Shown: positions 41,184-50,518 of the stretch, one piece after another
How the letters are laid out: each line of letters begins with the position of its first letter
Numbering within the stretch: the stretch's first letter is position 1
Assembly (NCBI RefSeq): GCF_004000275.1
Contig: NZ_RCIP01000004.1
Coordinates: 252,700-316,699, forward strand
Origin: Saccharospirillum alexandrii
Lineage (GTDB): Bacteria > Pseudomonadota > Gammaproteobacteria > Pseudomonadales > Natronospirillaceae
Direction of reading: 5' to 3'
DNA: 64,000 nucleotides
The notes under the pieces: model-generated
Seen by the model: the letters and a program-made list of their open reading frames with translations, nothing else
Told to the model about the DNA's origin: nothing
Database searches by the model: none
Program-made: the position numbers and the translations under genes

Positions 41184-42506
41184 TCAGGAAACGATGAATT
41201 CGTTCCACTTGCGGACCATGTACTGGTTTTCATCCATCACTGAATTCCAACACGCAACACTGCCCATGCGTTCTTCGAAGGAACCACCGTCGCGCACGGC
41301 ACCTGCCCGTTCCATCACATCGCCACTCGGGCTCAGAATGTCGCCCTGGGCTTCACGGCCCTGCATCCAGTAACCCCATTCGTCCTCGCTCATGTAGGCG
41401 CGCGAGGTTTCCGGTGCGGCGCTGTAGTACCCCTGGCGGTTCAGGTAAGCACCGACCCAGCCGGAGAGGTACCAGTCGATGTACTCGTAAGCGGCATCCA
41501 GTTCCAGGCCGGACAAATGCGATGCCAGACCCAAGCCACCGCCCCAGGCCCGGTAACCTTCCTGCAACGGCTGATAGACACAGGGGACGCCCTGGCTGCG
41601 TACGGCGGCAACCGCCGGCGACCACATGCTCTGGATCATGACTTCACCCGAGGCCATCAGATTCACCGACTCATCGAAGGTCTTCCAGAACGCACGGAAC
41701 TGACCATCGCGTTTGGCGGCCTTTAAGATCTCAATGGTCTGATCGATTTCACCGCGGGTCATGTTGCCCTTGTCGGCATAGGTGATCTCTCCCATGGCCT
41801 CGCAGATCATTGCCGCATCCATAATGCCGATCGAAGGAATGTTGATGATCGAGGTCTGGCCTCTGAAGGCGGGGTCCATGATGTCGGCCCAGCTGGTGAT
41901 GGGGCGGCCCACGAGATCCGGGCGAATGCCGAGAGTGTCGGCGTTGTAAATCGTCGGGATCAGCGTCATCCAGTCGGTTGGCTGGTCGGCGAAGGTAGTG
42001 GCGTTGCGGTCCGGAACAAACCCGACGGTGTGCGGGGCCGTGCCCTGAGCTATGTCGGCATCCTCAGTCAGTTTGCCGTTGATGAACAGCGACGAGATCT
42101 TGTCGTAATTTCTGAGGCGGCGCACATCCAGCGGCTGCATGGCACCCGACGGAAATACTTTCTTGCAGATCCAGTATTCAATATCGGCAATGTCGTAGGA
42201 ATTGGGCTGGGTGACGGCACGCTGGGTCACGCTGTCGGAATCCAGCGAGGTTAACTGCAGGTTAAAACCCAGGTCTTCCTTGCACTTGTCGGCAATGGCA
42301 TTGAGGTTGGACACCCCGGTGCCGAACTGGCGCAGTGTGACGTTCTTGATGTTCTGCGCCCAGATCATCGGGAAGCCGGTAATGGCACCACTACTGACGG
42401 CGGCCACACCAACGCCGGCAGCGCCCTTGAGCAGTTTGCGGCGGTTCAGGCCTTTACTTTTGACCGTGGTGTCTTCTGTATTGTCGGGTGTATCGTTGTC
42501 ATTCAT
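41184..42506 (-). CDS. Periplasmic solute-binding protein (PotD-like, Tat-exported)
   Basis: A 440-residue extracellular solute-binding protein. A twin-arginine signal (NRRKLLKGAAGVGVAAVSSG) is present, so it is probably folded before export. Ligand-domain features include FGTGVSNLNAIADKCKEDLG and ADIMDPAFRGQTSIINIPSI. It is longer than classical PotD (about 350 residues). ATG 42506 is preferred (GAGGAA eight bases upstream). It is the second gene of the ABC operon. Confidence 0.85.
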   Translation of the reverse strand: MNDNDTPDNTEDTTVKSKGLNRRKLLKGAAGVGVAAVSSGAITGFPMIWAQNIKNVTLRQFGTGVSNLNAIADKCKEDLGFNLQLTSLDSDSVTQRAVTQPNSYDIADIEYWICKKVFPSGAMQPLDVRRLRNYDKISSLFINGKLTEDADIAQGTAPHTVGFVPDRNATTFADQPTDWMTLIPTIYNADTLGIRPDLVGRPITSWADIMDPAFRGQTSIINIPSIGIMDAAMICEAMGEITYADKGNMTRGEIDQTIEILKAAKRDGQFRAFWKTFDESVNLMASGEVMIQSMWSPAVAAVRSQGVPCVYQPLQEGYRAWGGGLGLASHLSGLELDAAYEYIDWYLSGWVGAYLNRQGYYSAAPETSRAYMSEDEWGYWMQGREAQGDILSPSGDVMERAGAVRDGGSFEERMGSVACWNSVMDENQYMVRKWNEFIVS

Positions 42507-42516
42507 TGTCATTTCC

Positions 42517-43551
42517 TCAGCGGGTTGTTGCGCGGGTGTCGAACAGATTGATGGCACTCTTTTCCCAGTGCAGCGCAACGCGCTGACCGTGACACACCAG
42601 AGCGTCATCCATTCGGTTTTCTGGGAGGTAACACATCACCGTCTGGCCATCGTCCAGTCGGGTTTCCACGTAGAAAAACTGTGCCTGGAATTCCACATCG
42701 ACAATGGTCGCTTCAAGGCGGGTGATCGTATTGGGCGGCGTAACATCCAGTGGTTCGATCGTCAGCTGGTCGGCGCGAATCGAAAAAGACGGATGCAAAT
42801 CGGTTGGCAGTAGAGTGCTGTTGGGCTGCAAGACATTGTGCCCGCCGATGAAGTTAGCCACGAACTCGGTGCGCGGGGCTTCAAAGATGTCGCGCGGGTG
42901 GCCACTTTGTTCAATGCGCCCATCCGACATCACGATGGCGAGGTCGGCCAGAGCGAACGCTTCCTCCTGGGAGTGCGTGACATGGATAAACGTCAGGCCG
43001 AGTTGTCGCTGCAAACTTTTTAATTCCTTGCGCATGCGCACGCGCAGGAACGGGTCGAGTGCCGACAGCGGCTCATCCAGCAAGACAACCTCCGGCCGGC
43101 AAATCAGTGCCCGGGCCAGGGCTATGCGCTGTTGTTGCCCGCCCGAGAGTTGGCCGGGCAATTTGTCGGCAAAGCCACTCATCGTGACCAGGTCCAGCAT
43201 GTCATCAGCCGCGCGGTAGCGTTCGGCCTTTCCCTGACCCGCGATCTTCAGGCCATAGGCAACGTTGTCACGGCACGACAGGTGCGGGAACAACGCGTAG
43301 TTCTGAAACATCATGGCGGTGCCGCGCTGGCGCGGCGACAGCAAGGTGACGTTGCGGTTGTCCAGCAGGATGTCGCCGTCAGACACCGCTTCGTGCCCGG
43401 CAATCATGCGCAAGGTTGTGCTTTTGCCGCACCCGCTCGGGCCCAGCAGGCAGCAGTAACTGCCGCCGGGTACCTTCAGGTTAATGCCATCGACTGCCCG
43501 GTGACCGTCATAGAGCTTGGTGGTTTGTATCAGTTCAACCGAACCTGCCAT
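42517..43551 (-). CDS. ABC transporter ATP-binding protein (PotA-like)
   Basis: A 344-residue ABC ATPase. Walker A LLGPSGCGKST, Q-loop region MFQNYALFPHL, signature LSGGQQQRIALARAL, Walker B VVLLDEPLSALD, and a C-terminal TOBE-type regulatory domain (about 250-344). It drives the adjacent permeases. ATG 43551 has GGGA about seven bases upstream. A 12-bp operator-like palindrome lies 16-27 bases before its start, so it is the head of the operon controlled by the divergent GntR gene. Confidence 0.92.
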   Translation of the reverse strand: MAGSVELIQTTKLYDGHRAVDGINLKVPGGSYCCLLGPSGCGKSTTLRMIAGHEAVSDGDILLDNRNVTLLSPRQRGTAMMFQNYALFPHLSCRDNVAYGLKIAGQGKAERYRAADDMLDLVTMSGFADKLPGQLSGGQQQRIALARALICRPEVVLLDEPLSALDPFLRVRMRKELKSLQRQLGLTFIHVTHSQEEAFALADLAIVMSDGRIEQSGHPRDIFEAPRTEFVANFIGGHNVLQPNSTLLPTDLHPSFSIRADQLTIEPLDVTPPNTITRLEATIVDVEFQAQFFYVETRLDDGQTVMCYLPENRMDDALVCHGQRVALHWEKSAINLFDTRATTR

Positions 43552-43566
43552 ACTGCATTCCCATAA

Positions 43567-43578
43567 ATTGTTAGCAAT
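43567..43578. promoter_or_regulatory. GntR-type operator 1 (ABC operon side)
   Basis: ATTGTTAGCAAT, a near-perfect palindrome that differs by one base from the site at 43781. It overlaps the probable translation/transcription start of the ABC operon (16-27 bases before its ATG). Confidence 0.7.
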
Positions 43579-43780
43579 TAATGGCAGGCAAGTTGCAAGG
43601 TGAATGCCAGATAAGCTCACCGCCTGCTAAGCGTCTGACTTCCTTTAATTTTTATTATAAAGCTGATTATTCAGGCAGGTTTTGAGTGAAAGCGCCGATG
43701 AGAAGCCTATTCTTACAGTGCTTTATTTTGGGGTCGGGTCTGGGGTGATTGCACAGATTCAGTGCCAAAAAGTAGATTAA

Positions 43781-43792
43781 ATTGTTAACAAT
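43781..43792. promoter_or_regulatory. GntR-type operator 2 (regulator side)
   Basis: ATTGTTAACAAT, a perfect 12-bp palindrome 13-24 bases before the GntR gene. Its core TTGT-ta-ACAA matches the usual FadR/GntR half-site spacing. Confidence 0.75.
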
Positions 43793-43804
43793 GTTGGAGC
43801 CACT

Positions 43805-44509
43805 ATGAAACCCGCGAGTAAAGCGTCTGAGATAGAACGCATCGCCGACACCATTGCCCGGGCCGTGGCCGAACAGCGGCTGCCGCCGGGTACCAGACTG
43901 GTAGAAGCGCAATTGGTAGACAGCCTGAAGGCCAACCGCAATCATGTGCGATCGGCTCTGCAGCGTTTGGCATTGCGCCGTATCGTCAGCATTCAGCCCA
44001 ACCGGGGTGCGAGCATTGCGCAACCCTCTGTCGAAGAAGCCCGGGCCGTCTTTACCGCGCGATCGGTCATTGAACGTGGTGTTATAGAAATACTGGTCAG
44101 TGGCGTACGCAAGCTTGATATCTCACTGCTAAAAAAACAGCGCGACAAAGAACAGGCTGCGATTCGCAATGGGCCGCGAGAGGTTATTATTCGTGAGTCT
44201 GGCCAGTTCCATTTGTTGCTTGCGAGGCTGGCCGGTAACGCCGTTCTGGAAGAAATGCTGAATGACCTGATAACCCGCAGCTCACTGATCATTTCGCTGT
44301 ACCAGCAACACAACAACCCTCAATGTGGCTGTGACGAGCACGGCAACATCATTCAGGCCATTGAAGCGCAGGATCCGGTTAAGGCCGTGCAGTGCATGAG
44401 TCACCACCTGCATGACATCGAGATGCACCTGAACCTGGCGTTCTGGGAAACCCGAACCGTAGACTTTGGTTCGGTATTCTCAGAGGAAGCTGAATCCCGG
44501 TTGTTATAA
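43805..44509 (+). CDS. GntR-family regulator with FCD domain
   Basis: A 234-residue FadR-subfamily repressor. The N-terminal winged helix is EIERIADTIARAVAEQRLPP...VEAQLVDSLKANRNHVRSAL (residues 8-52); the helical FCD ligand domain follows, with metal-binding histidines in the ESGQFHLLLARLAG and MSHHLHDIEMHL segments. It is divergent to the five-gene ABC/racemase operon and most likely represses it and itself through the two matching palindromes. The 3' end overlaps the convergent LysR gene by six bases. Confidence 0.9.
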   Translation: MKPASKASEIERIADTIARAVAEQRLPPGTRLVEAQLVDSLKANRNHVRSALQRLALRRIVSIQPNRGASIAQPSVEEARAVFTARSVIERGVIEILVSGVRKLDISLLKKQRDKEQAAIRNGPREVIIRESGQFHLLLARLAGNAVLEEMLNDLITRSSLIISLYQQHNNPQCGCDEHGNIIQAIEAQDPVKAVQCMSHHLHDIEMHLNLAFWETRTVDFGSVFSEEAESRLL

Positions 44510-45409
44510 GCTCGAGAGGGTTCCGGCGCGATCTGGAAAACAATCCAGATGTTCTGCCAGAAAATCCATCAGCAATCGTATTCGCCGGTTGTGCTTTACG
44601 TCCCGGTGACAGCACAAATAGAGCGGCAGCTTTGGAAGCGTTATTTCTACCTCGACTGACACCAGCCCCAACGATGCAGCCAGTTGCTGATGCGTGCCGA
44701 CAATACCACCGCCGTGGCGCGCCATTTCCAGGTGCAGCGCCATGTTGTCGGTGCGGAAGTAGAAGTCTTCATTGCGGACCGGCCAACCCAGCTCAGCAGC
44801 GCCGTTCTCAAATTGTTTATCGCGGTCATACCCCAGTAACCGGTGTTGGAACAATGCTTCGGCGGTGGTTGGATTCCCATGTTTGGCGAAATAACGGGCG
44901 CTGGCATAGAAGCCCAGTGGAATATCAAACAGGTGGCGGGCGATCAGGTCGGGTTGTTGCGGTGGAAACATGCGGATGGCGACGTCGGCATCGCGCTTGT
45001 CTAGGCTAGTGGCTTTGTTGGTGACTTCCACTTCGACCGAGAGTGCCGGGTTGGCATCCATGAAATCCGGAAGAATTCTGGGCAGGTAGTGAAGAGCGAT
45101 CGGTTCGTTGGCCGACAAACGAACCCGCCCGGTCACGGCCTGGTCCTGCCCGGCGGCCAGGCGTTCGAGCCGTTGGGCCGAGGTGCGCATCTGTTCGGCC
45201 TCCTCAATCAGGCTTTGGCCGAAGCGGGTTGGAGACAGCCCCTGGGTGCTGCGGTCGAACAGAGTCTGGCCGAGCTGTTTTTCCAGCGTGTGCAGGTGCC
45301 GCGACAGGGTGGGCTGAGAAACACCCAGTGTGTCAGCGGCCCGGTTCAGGCTGCCTGCCTGAGCAATATGGAGAAAGTACTGCCAGTGTTGCCAGTCGAG
45401 GTTATTCAT
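44504..45409 (-). CDS. LysR-family transcriptional regulator
   Basis: A 301-residue LysR regulator. The winged helix is LDWQHWQYFLHIAQAGSLNR...LGVSQPTLSRHLHTLEKQLG (residues 4-48) and the ligand-binding domain follows. It is divergent to the NAD-binding epimerase-like gene and should regulate it; nested inverted repeats lie between them. ATG 45409 is chosen by the family start; a longer frame adds 24 atypical residues. Confidence 0.9.
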   Translation of the reverse strand: MNNLDWQHWQYFLHIAQAGSLNRAADTLGVSQPTLSRHLHTLEKQLGQTLFDRSTQGLSPTRFGQSLIEEAEQMRTSAQRLERLAAGQDQAVTGRVRLSANEPIALHYLPRILPDFMDANPALSVEVEVTNKATSLDKRDADVAIRMFPPQQPDLIARHLFDIPLGFYASARYFAKHGNPTTAEALFQHRLLGYDRDKQFENGAAELGWPVRNEDFYFRTDNMALHLEMARHGGGIVGTHQQLAASLGLVSVEVEITLPKLPLYLCCHRDVKHNRRIRLLMDFLAEHLDCFPDRAGTLSSL

Positions 45410-45434
45410 ATGTGCATTGCCATGGTCAATTATT

Positions 45435-45479
45435 GTCGATTCTATATATCTATATGAATAATAGAATGGCGGTATCGAC
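45435..45479. promoter_or_regulatory. Nested inverted repeats between LysR and its divergent target
   Basis: GTCGAT (45435-45440) and ATCGAC (45474-45479) enclose ATTCTAT (45439-45445) and ATAGAAT (45461-45467). The AT-rich centre ATATATCTATATGAATA fits a LysR binding region and the divergent promoters. Confidence 0.6.
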
Positions 45480-45502
45480 ACTAACAGGCAAGGAGAATTA
45501 CT

Positions 45503-46420
45503 ATGAAAACCGCACTGATCATTGGCATTACCGGCAATTTCGGCGCACAGATGGCGCTCGCTCTGCGTGAACAGGGCTGGGGTATCCGGGCGTTGATGCG
45601 CGACCCGGCCAAGGCACCCGACTGGCTACAACCGGACTGTGTTATCAGCGGTAGCGCTCAGGATGCGTCGGCCGTATTACAAGCCGCACGAGGGGCCGAC
45701 TTGCTGGTCTATGCTGCCAATCCGCAGTACCACCGCTGGCATCAGCAAGCGCTGGCCATGCTGGAACCGACTGTGAGAGCGGCCGAGCAGCTGAAGCTTC
45801 AGCTCGTATTCCCGGGTAATGTGTATGGGTATGCGCCGCAGGCTGAACCGGTTGATGAACAGGTTTGCATGAACCCACCGACCGACAAAGGTCTCATTCG
45901 CCAGCAGATGGAGCAGCGGCTGCACCGGGCCAGCGAGCAGGGCGCTCGGGTATTGATCGTGCGCGCAGGTGATTTCATCGGCCCGAACACAACCATGACC
46001 TGGCTGGACCTGATGGCTTCGGTTAAAGGAAACCGGGTCAGGCTGAAACTGCCACACGACGACCAGCATGTGCATTACTACAGTTACCTGCCTGATCTGT
46101 GTGCGAATACGGCGCAACTGCTGAACGAGCCGTTGCTCGACTGGGAGGTGTTTCACGACCCCGGTTTGGCATTGAGCAAAGCCGATTGGCAGAACGCTTT
46201 TCAGACGATGGGGGTCAGCGCCAGGATATCAGCCTTTCCCTGGTGGGGGCTGAGATTGGCCGCATTAGTCAGCCCATTGATGAAAGAAGTGATGAAAATG
46301 CGTTATCTGTGGCGGCAACCGGTGATCATGAATGGTGAAAAAATGATTCAGCAACTGGGCGACAGGCGGCAGGCAACCCCATTGCCGGTAATTGTTCGAG
46401 ACACGCTGTTTAAACCGTGA
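45503..46420 (+). CDS. NAD(P)-binding epimerase-like protein (atypical SDR)
   Basis: A 305-residue Rossmann-fold protein of the extended/atypical SDR group. The nucleotide motif ALIIGITGNFGAQMALAL (residues 3-20) has an ITGNFG variant of TGxxGxxG. The catalytic YxxxK is not evident (VYGYAPQAEPVDE lies at the corresponding place), so it may be a redox sensor or isomerase rather than a classical dehydrogenase. AAGGAG lies seven bases upstream. Divergent from the LysR gene. Confidence 0.8.
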   Translation: MKTALIIGITGNFGAQMALALREQGWGIRALMRDPAKAPDWLQPDCVISGSAQDASAVLQAARGADLLVYAANPQYHRWHQQALAMLEPTVRAAEQLKLQLVFPGNVYGYAPQAEPVDEQVCMNPPTDKGLIRQQMEQRLHRASEQGARVLIVRAGDFIGPNTTMTWLDLMASVKGNRVRLKLPHDDQHVHYYSYLPDLCANTAQLLNEPLLDWEVFHDPGLALSKADWQNAFQTMGVSARISAFPWWGLRLAALVSPLMKEVMKMRYLWRQPVIMNGEKMIQQLGDRRQATPLPVIVRDTLFKP

Positions 46421-46428
46421 TGTCTATT

Positions 46429-46662
46429 CTATTGATCCTGTTCCGGATCCAGGAATTCATCCAAAACAGATGTATCGAATGAGTAGGTTATTTTGGCGTC
46501 AGGATAGTGTTCACTCATAATATCCCGGAATTTTCCGGGCGGTGTGACTATCGTCTTAGTGATGGCGTTGCCGCTCACGTCTTCAATGGTGACATCGTAT
46601 TTTTGCAAGCCTGCTTCTGTTTTTGGCTTACTGATAACATCTATGATGGTGTAGTGGGCCAT
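46429..46662 (-). CDS. Small hypothetical protein
   Basis: A 77-residue soluble acidic protein (MAHYTIIDVISKPKTEAGLQ...FDTSVLDEFLDPEQDQ) with beta-type N-terminus and no family I know. ATG 46662 has GGAGG eight bases upstream; the frame continues to 46725 without signal. It ends nine bases from the convergent epimerase-like gene. Confidence 0.6.
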   Translation of the reverse strand: MAHYTIIDVISKPKTEAGLQKYDVTIEDVSGNAITKTIVTPPGKFRDIMSEHYPDAKITYSFDTSVLDEFLDPEQDQ

Positions 46663-46757
46663 CGGATCGACCTCCGAATACATGTCTGGCGAACACAAGG
46701 TAGTGCATTCAGCCGGATTTTTCACTTAAAGGACCGGGATCGCCCTTTAAAGAAACG

Positions 46758-47660
46758 TTAAGGAAGGGTGAGGTTACGTATTCTGGCGCGATCATTCACG
46801 GGAATAGTGGCACCATTGATGTACTCGTAAAATACGTCGTAACTGCCGTTTAAAGCGAACAGAGTTGTTGGCGAGAGGAAGCTTCTCCCGAGGAAAACCT
46901 CATTGCCCATGCCTGTTGTTTGCATCACGAATAGCGCATGTTCATTCAGGGTTGCCGGAAAAGGAAAGCCGTTCAGGGTAAACGAAGGGTTAATTTGAGT
47001 GGCTTCCAGGTTTACGGTCAATGCTGTGGTATCGCTTACCACCACGCCACTGAGGATGGTAGCGTGTTTGTTGCCTGGAACCTGATTACCGGTTACGTGT
47101 TCGTAAACCACAGTGTAGGTGTCTGGAATCACGCGGACCGTGCCACTGCCGTCGTTGCTGTTGCCCAGCAGTATTCGTTCACCGCCACCCTGTGGCTGCA
47201 GGTAGAACAGAGCGTCGTCGTATTCACTAACTGGAAACGGCGCGCCATTGAGGGTAAAGGTAAATTGCGCCTGGAACGCCGTGGCGTTGATATCCAGCGC
47301 CTGGTCTTCCAGCAAAGAGAACCCAGCCTCGATCTCGTTGCCCCGGTTAACAGGAACCTGTGCTCCTCCATAAACATGGCTGTACTGTGTTCGGTAGTTA
47401 CCTGCGACCACCTCGGTCTGATAGCTAACACTGTACGTTTTGCCCAGTTGCGCTTCGTTGCCGTTGCTATCGGCCAGAGAGATTATTCCGTGTTCATATT
47501 GTGACGCCGGGAATGAGCCGCCGTTCAGAGAGAAGGCGCCGCTGATGGTCATGGCCGGAACGTTGATGTATACGGTTTTGCTGTTTGGGTCGCCGTCTGT
47601 GTCACAGCCTGCCAGCGCAGCCATTGAAGCAAGACCCAGGAATGACTTCGATAGGTACAT
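46758..47660 (-). CDS. Lipoprotein with three tandem beta repeats
   Basis: A 300-residue lipoprotein: signal MYLSKSFLGLASMAALAGC with a good lipobox (LAGC, lipidated Cys19). The mature part consists of three repeats of about 85-95 residues, each opening with FxLNGxxFP (FSLNGGSFP, FTLNGAPFP, FTLNGFPFP) and including a ...YxVxYExVxGxxVPxN segment. No family recognised; the layout suggests a surface or periplasmic beta-sandwich protein. AAGGA lies seven bases before the ATG. Confidence 0.75.
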   Translation of the reverse strand: MYLSKSFLGLASMAALAGCDTDGDPNSKTVYINVPAMTISGAFSLNGGSFPASQYEHGIISLADSNGNEAQLGKTYSVSYQTEVVAGNYRTQYSHVYGGAQVPVNRGNEIEAGFSLLEDQALDINATAFQAQFTFTLNGAPFPVSEYDDALFYLQPQGGGERILLGNSNDGSGTVRVIPDTYTVVYEHVTGNQVPGNKHATILSGVVVSDTTALTVNLEATQINPSFTLNGFPFPATLNEHALFVMQTTGMGNEVFLGRSFLSPTTLFALNGSYDVFYEYINGATIPVNDRARIRNLTLP

Positions 47661-47783
47661 CAGGATTTCCTTCTCCAGAGCCTAAGCAGGACAGTCCTAA
47701 TATAGCGCTATCGGAGCCGCTGGTACCATTCTTTACGTCACCACCACTGGTGCCCTGAAAACGTCGGCCTGTTCAAGTCCGAT

Positions 47784-48035
47784 TTACCGTTGAGGCGTTT
47801 CCTGTGCATAAGGCCAGGCGGCGAAAGTCGCCACATACAGTGCTTCTACCTGATCCCGGGCCCACTGCGTGCGTCGCAAGAATTTCAGGCTGGATTTCAC
47901 CGAAGGGTCGCTTTTGAAGCAATTGATATTGACCCGTTGGCTCAGCCCTTCCCATCCGTAATGCTCCTGGAGTCGAACCACAACGGTTTCCAGCGTGATG
48001 CCGTGAAGCGGGTTATTGGCTTGTTTCTCGGGCAT
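47784..48035 (-). CDS. VF530/DUF2132-family protein
   Basis: An 83-residue protein that matches VF530 (DUF2132), a small DNA-binding-like helical fold: [40 protein letters not shown] and [21 protein letters not shown], which is the conserved core. Function unknown. ATG 48035 has AAGG seven bases upstream. Monocistronic. Confidence 0.85.
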   Translation of the reverse strand: MPEKQANNPLHGITLETVVVRLQEHYGWEGLSQRVNINCFKSDPSVKSSLKFLRRTQWARDQVEALYVATFAAWPYAQETPQR

Positions 48036-48265
48036 GCGTGGGCCTTGTTGTCGGGCAGTCTCGACTGCGATCAATGCAGGTTAGCCTGCCTGTTAGGCTG
48101 CGGCAATAGAGGCATTGTGCCGGGTTCTGTGTTCGGGTTATCGCCCCTTCTGGCCGCGACGCGGGGTATTCGGTGCAGCGGCAGAGCGACTGACGAACCC
48201 GTACACCGAATACGTATGGTAATATTCTCGTTCCTTTAAACCCGCAATACAGTGAGAGCACAACC

Positions 48266-48547
48266 ATGGCCCAAGCCGCAGCACGTCATATTCTGGTTGC
48301 CGATGAAGCAACCTGTAACGACCTGAAATCAAAAATTGCCGCCGGTGAAGATTTCGCCGCCCTGGCACAGCAACATTCCAGTTGCCCCTCCGGCCGTAAT
48401 GGCGGCGATCTCGGTACCTTTGGCCCCGGTCAGATGGTCCCCGAGTTTGACCGCGTCGTGTTCAGTGCCCCGGTCAACGAAGTCCAGGGCCCGGTTAAAA
48501 CACAGTTCGGCTACCACTTACTGGAAGTCACTCAGCGTACTGACTGA
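48266..48547 (+). CDS. ppiC: Parvulin-type peptidyl-prolyl isomerase PpiC
   Basis: A 93-residue single-domain parvulin, the same length as E. coli PpiC, that speeds cis-trans isomerisation of proline bonds in the cytoplasm. The family core is complete: AARHILVADEA, FAALAQQHSSCPSGRNGGDL, GTFGPGQMVPEFDRVVFSA and TQFGYHLLEV. A strong terminator follows, so it is a single-gene unit. Confidence 0.92.
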   Translation: MAQAAARHILVADEATCNDLKSKIAAGEDFAALAQQHSSCPSGRNGGDLGTFGPGQMVPEFDRVVFSAPVNEVQGPVKTQFGYHLLEVTQRTD

Positions 48548-48563
48548 TCGCCGACTTTGTCAG

Positions 48564-48591
48564 AAAAGCCGCCCTTGGAGGCGGCTTTTTT
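48564..48591 (+). terminator. Rho-independent terminator of ppiC
   Basis: GCCGCC (48568-48573) and GGCGGC (48580-48585) form the stem, flanked by AAAA and TTTTTT (48586-48591). It lies 17-44 bases past the ppiC stop. Confidence 0.9.
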
Positions 48592-48785
48592 GTGCCCGAT
48601 TGACTGGGGGAATGCCATTGAAGCGGGGCGGAGCGTTCGAAAAGGGCGTTTTCTCGATGTTGAGACAGGGCGCGAATCGATTGGTGTATGATACTTATGT
48701 CCTAAATGTCTTATTTGTCTTTACCAGCTTCCTGGATTCGATTATTCTGTGACCATGTCCACATTCACTGAGATGGGGTTACACA

Positions 48786-50084
48786 ATGCGATTTTGGCCA
48801 GGTAGCAAAAAAGACGATAAAGTCGGGCAGTACAGCGAATCCGATGCCTTTATTGAGTCCTTAAGACAGGTGGGGGCTGTCATCGAATTCGAACCCGATG
48901 GCACGATTGTCGGTGCCAATGAGCCATTCCTGGCGTTAGTGGGGTATAGGCATCAGGATCTGGTGGGGCACCACCACCGAATACTCTGCTTGCCGGAGGA
49001 AACGTCCAAGCCCGGTTTCCAGTCGCTTTGGCGAAACCTTGCGTCCGGGCAGGCGCATAACGGCACTGTTCAACTGCTGAATAAAGAAGGCACGCCGGTA
49101 TGGGTGCAAGCGCATTACATTCCTGTTCTGCGTGATGGTGGTGTCTACCGAATTGTAAAACTGGCTCATGACATGACGGAGATGATCAATCAGCGTAACA
49201 AGCAGCAGGCGGTGCTGGACTCTTTGGACCGCTCAATGGCAGTGATTGAGTTTTCACCGGACGGCACAATTCTTGATGCGAACACCAATTTTCTGGAAGC
49301 CGTTGGCTATACACTCAAAGACATCGTTGGAAAGCACCACCGGATTTTCTGCAAGGACGATTTTTATCGGGACAACCCGAATTTCTGGCATGATTTGGCG
49401 ACGGGAAAGCTCAACATGGGCAAGTTTGAGCGCGTTAAGCGAAACGGCGATGCTTGCTGGCTAGAAGCCAGTTACAACCCGATTTTCTCAAGCGAAGGAA
49501 AAGTCCTCAAAGTAGTCAAGTTTGCCGCTGATATCACTGAGCGTGTCTTCCATGACATGGCTATTCAGGAAGCGTCGGAAGTAGCAAGCTCAACATCGGA
49601 AGAGACCCTGAATATTGCAGGGAATGGAGCCGATATGTTGAAGAAAAACGTTGAGATATCTGAGTCTATTGTGGGCGACATCGGTCATTCGACGGATCTT
49701 ATTCAGCAGCTTAATGAAAAATCCACTGAAATCGCCTCCATCGTCACCACGATTTCCACCATTGCAGACCAGACCAATTTGCTGGCGCTCAACGCCGCAA
49801 TCGAAGCAGCACGCGCGGGTGAAAACGGTCGTGGTTTCGCTGTTGTCGCTGATGAAGTGCGCCAGCTTGCGTCACGAACCAGTGAGTCAACGCTGGTGAT
49901 TCGAGACATTGTAGCGGCCAACCAAAAGTTGACGAACGAAGCGAGCTCGAGCATGCAAAGTGTGCAAACTCAGGCTCAGTCGAGTAGAGAGCTGATCGTA
50001 CAGGCGTCGGCGGTGATAGAAGAAATTCGGGCGGGTGCAGAAAATGTATGCCACACAGTTGCGCGTCTGGTAGGTTCTACCTAA
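48786..50084 (+). CDS. Soluble PAS-PAS chemoreceptor (BdlA-like)
   Basis: A 432-residue chemotaxis transducer without membrane helices. Two PAS domains (about residues 25-140 and 147-262: [20 protein letters not shown] and [20 protein letters not shown]) are followed by a shortened MCP signalling domain with the hairpin tip [17 protein letters not shown] (about 330). This is the BdlA/Aer-2-like layout known to control biofilm dispersal or energy taxis in pseudomonads; a redox or metabolite signal is likely. BdlA is close in length (about 417). No chemotaxis operon is adjacent. Confidence 0.88.
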   Translation: MRFWPGSKKDDKVGQYSESDAFIESLRQVGAVIEFEPDGTIVGANEPFLALVGYRHQDLVGHHHRILCLPEETSKPGFQSLWRNLASGQAHNGTVQLLNKEGTPVWVQAHYIPVLRDGGVYRIVKLAHDMTEMINQRNKQQAVLDSLDRSMAVIEFSPDGTILDANTNFLEAVGYTLKDIVGKHHRIFCKDDFYRDNPNFWHDLATGKLNMGKFERVKRNGDACWLEASYNPIFSSEGKVLKVVKFAADITERVFHDMAIQEASEVASSTSEETLNIAGNGADMLKKNVEISESIVGDIGHSTDLIQQLNEKSTEIASIVTTISTIADQTNLLALNAAIEAARAGENGRGFAVVADEVRQLASRTSESTLVIRDIVAANQKLTNEASSSMQSVQTQAQSSRELIVQASAVIEEIRAGAENVCHTVARLVGST

Positions 50085-50264
50085 CGCCAGCGAAGGGGTT
50101 TGACCGTTTACTCAGTTAAGGGCAGGCGTGTTAATCGAATCCGATAAGTCCGCCTGATCTGCACCAACGTCGACGATTGGGCAGCAACCGACGCATTGGG
50201 CGCAGCAGTCGTTCGGCCAGGTGCGCACCCGCTGGGAAACACTGAACTTAGTGGAGAAAACGCC

Positions 50265-50441
50265 ATGACAGAACAGGAAGCCCGGCACTGGGCCGAAGCC
50301 ACACGTGCTGCCTGCAAGGAGGCAGCGCAGAAGGCATTTGAGGAGGCCTCGATGGTGGGCTTGTGTCATGAGGGGGCGATCGAAGCGGCACTGAGTGCCA
50401 TTGAGATGGTTGACGTGAACGAGGTAAAAGCCGAGCCATAG
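50265..50441 (+). CDS. Small hypothetical protein
   Basis: A 58-residue helical protein (MTEQEARHWAEATRAACKEA then AQKAFEEASMVGLCHEGAIE) with two Cys. GGAG lies eight bases before the ATG. Such short helical Ala/Glu-rich proteins are common in this group; no family named. Likely real because the ribosome site and codon use agree. Confidence 0.55.
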   Translation: MTEQEARHWAEATRAACKEAAQKAFEEASMVGLCHEGAIEAALSAIEMVDVNEVKAEP

Positions 50442-50518
50442 TCCGGCCTGGTAACCCTGCATGGGCGCCTATTGATTGATGTTCAATAGACGCCCGCTGG
50501 TGTCATGAACCAGGCAAG

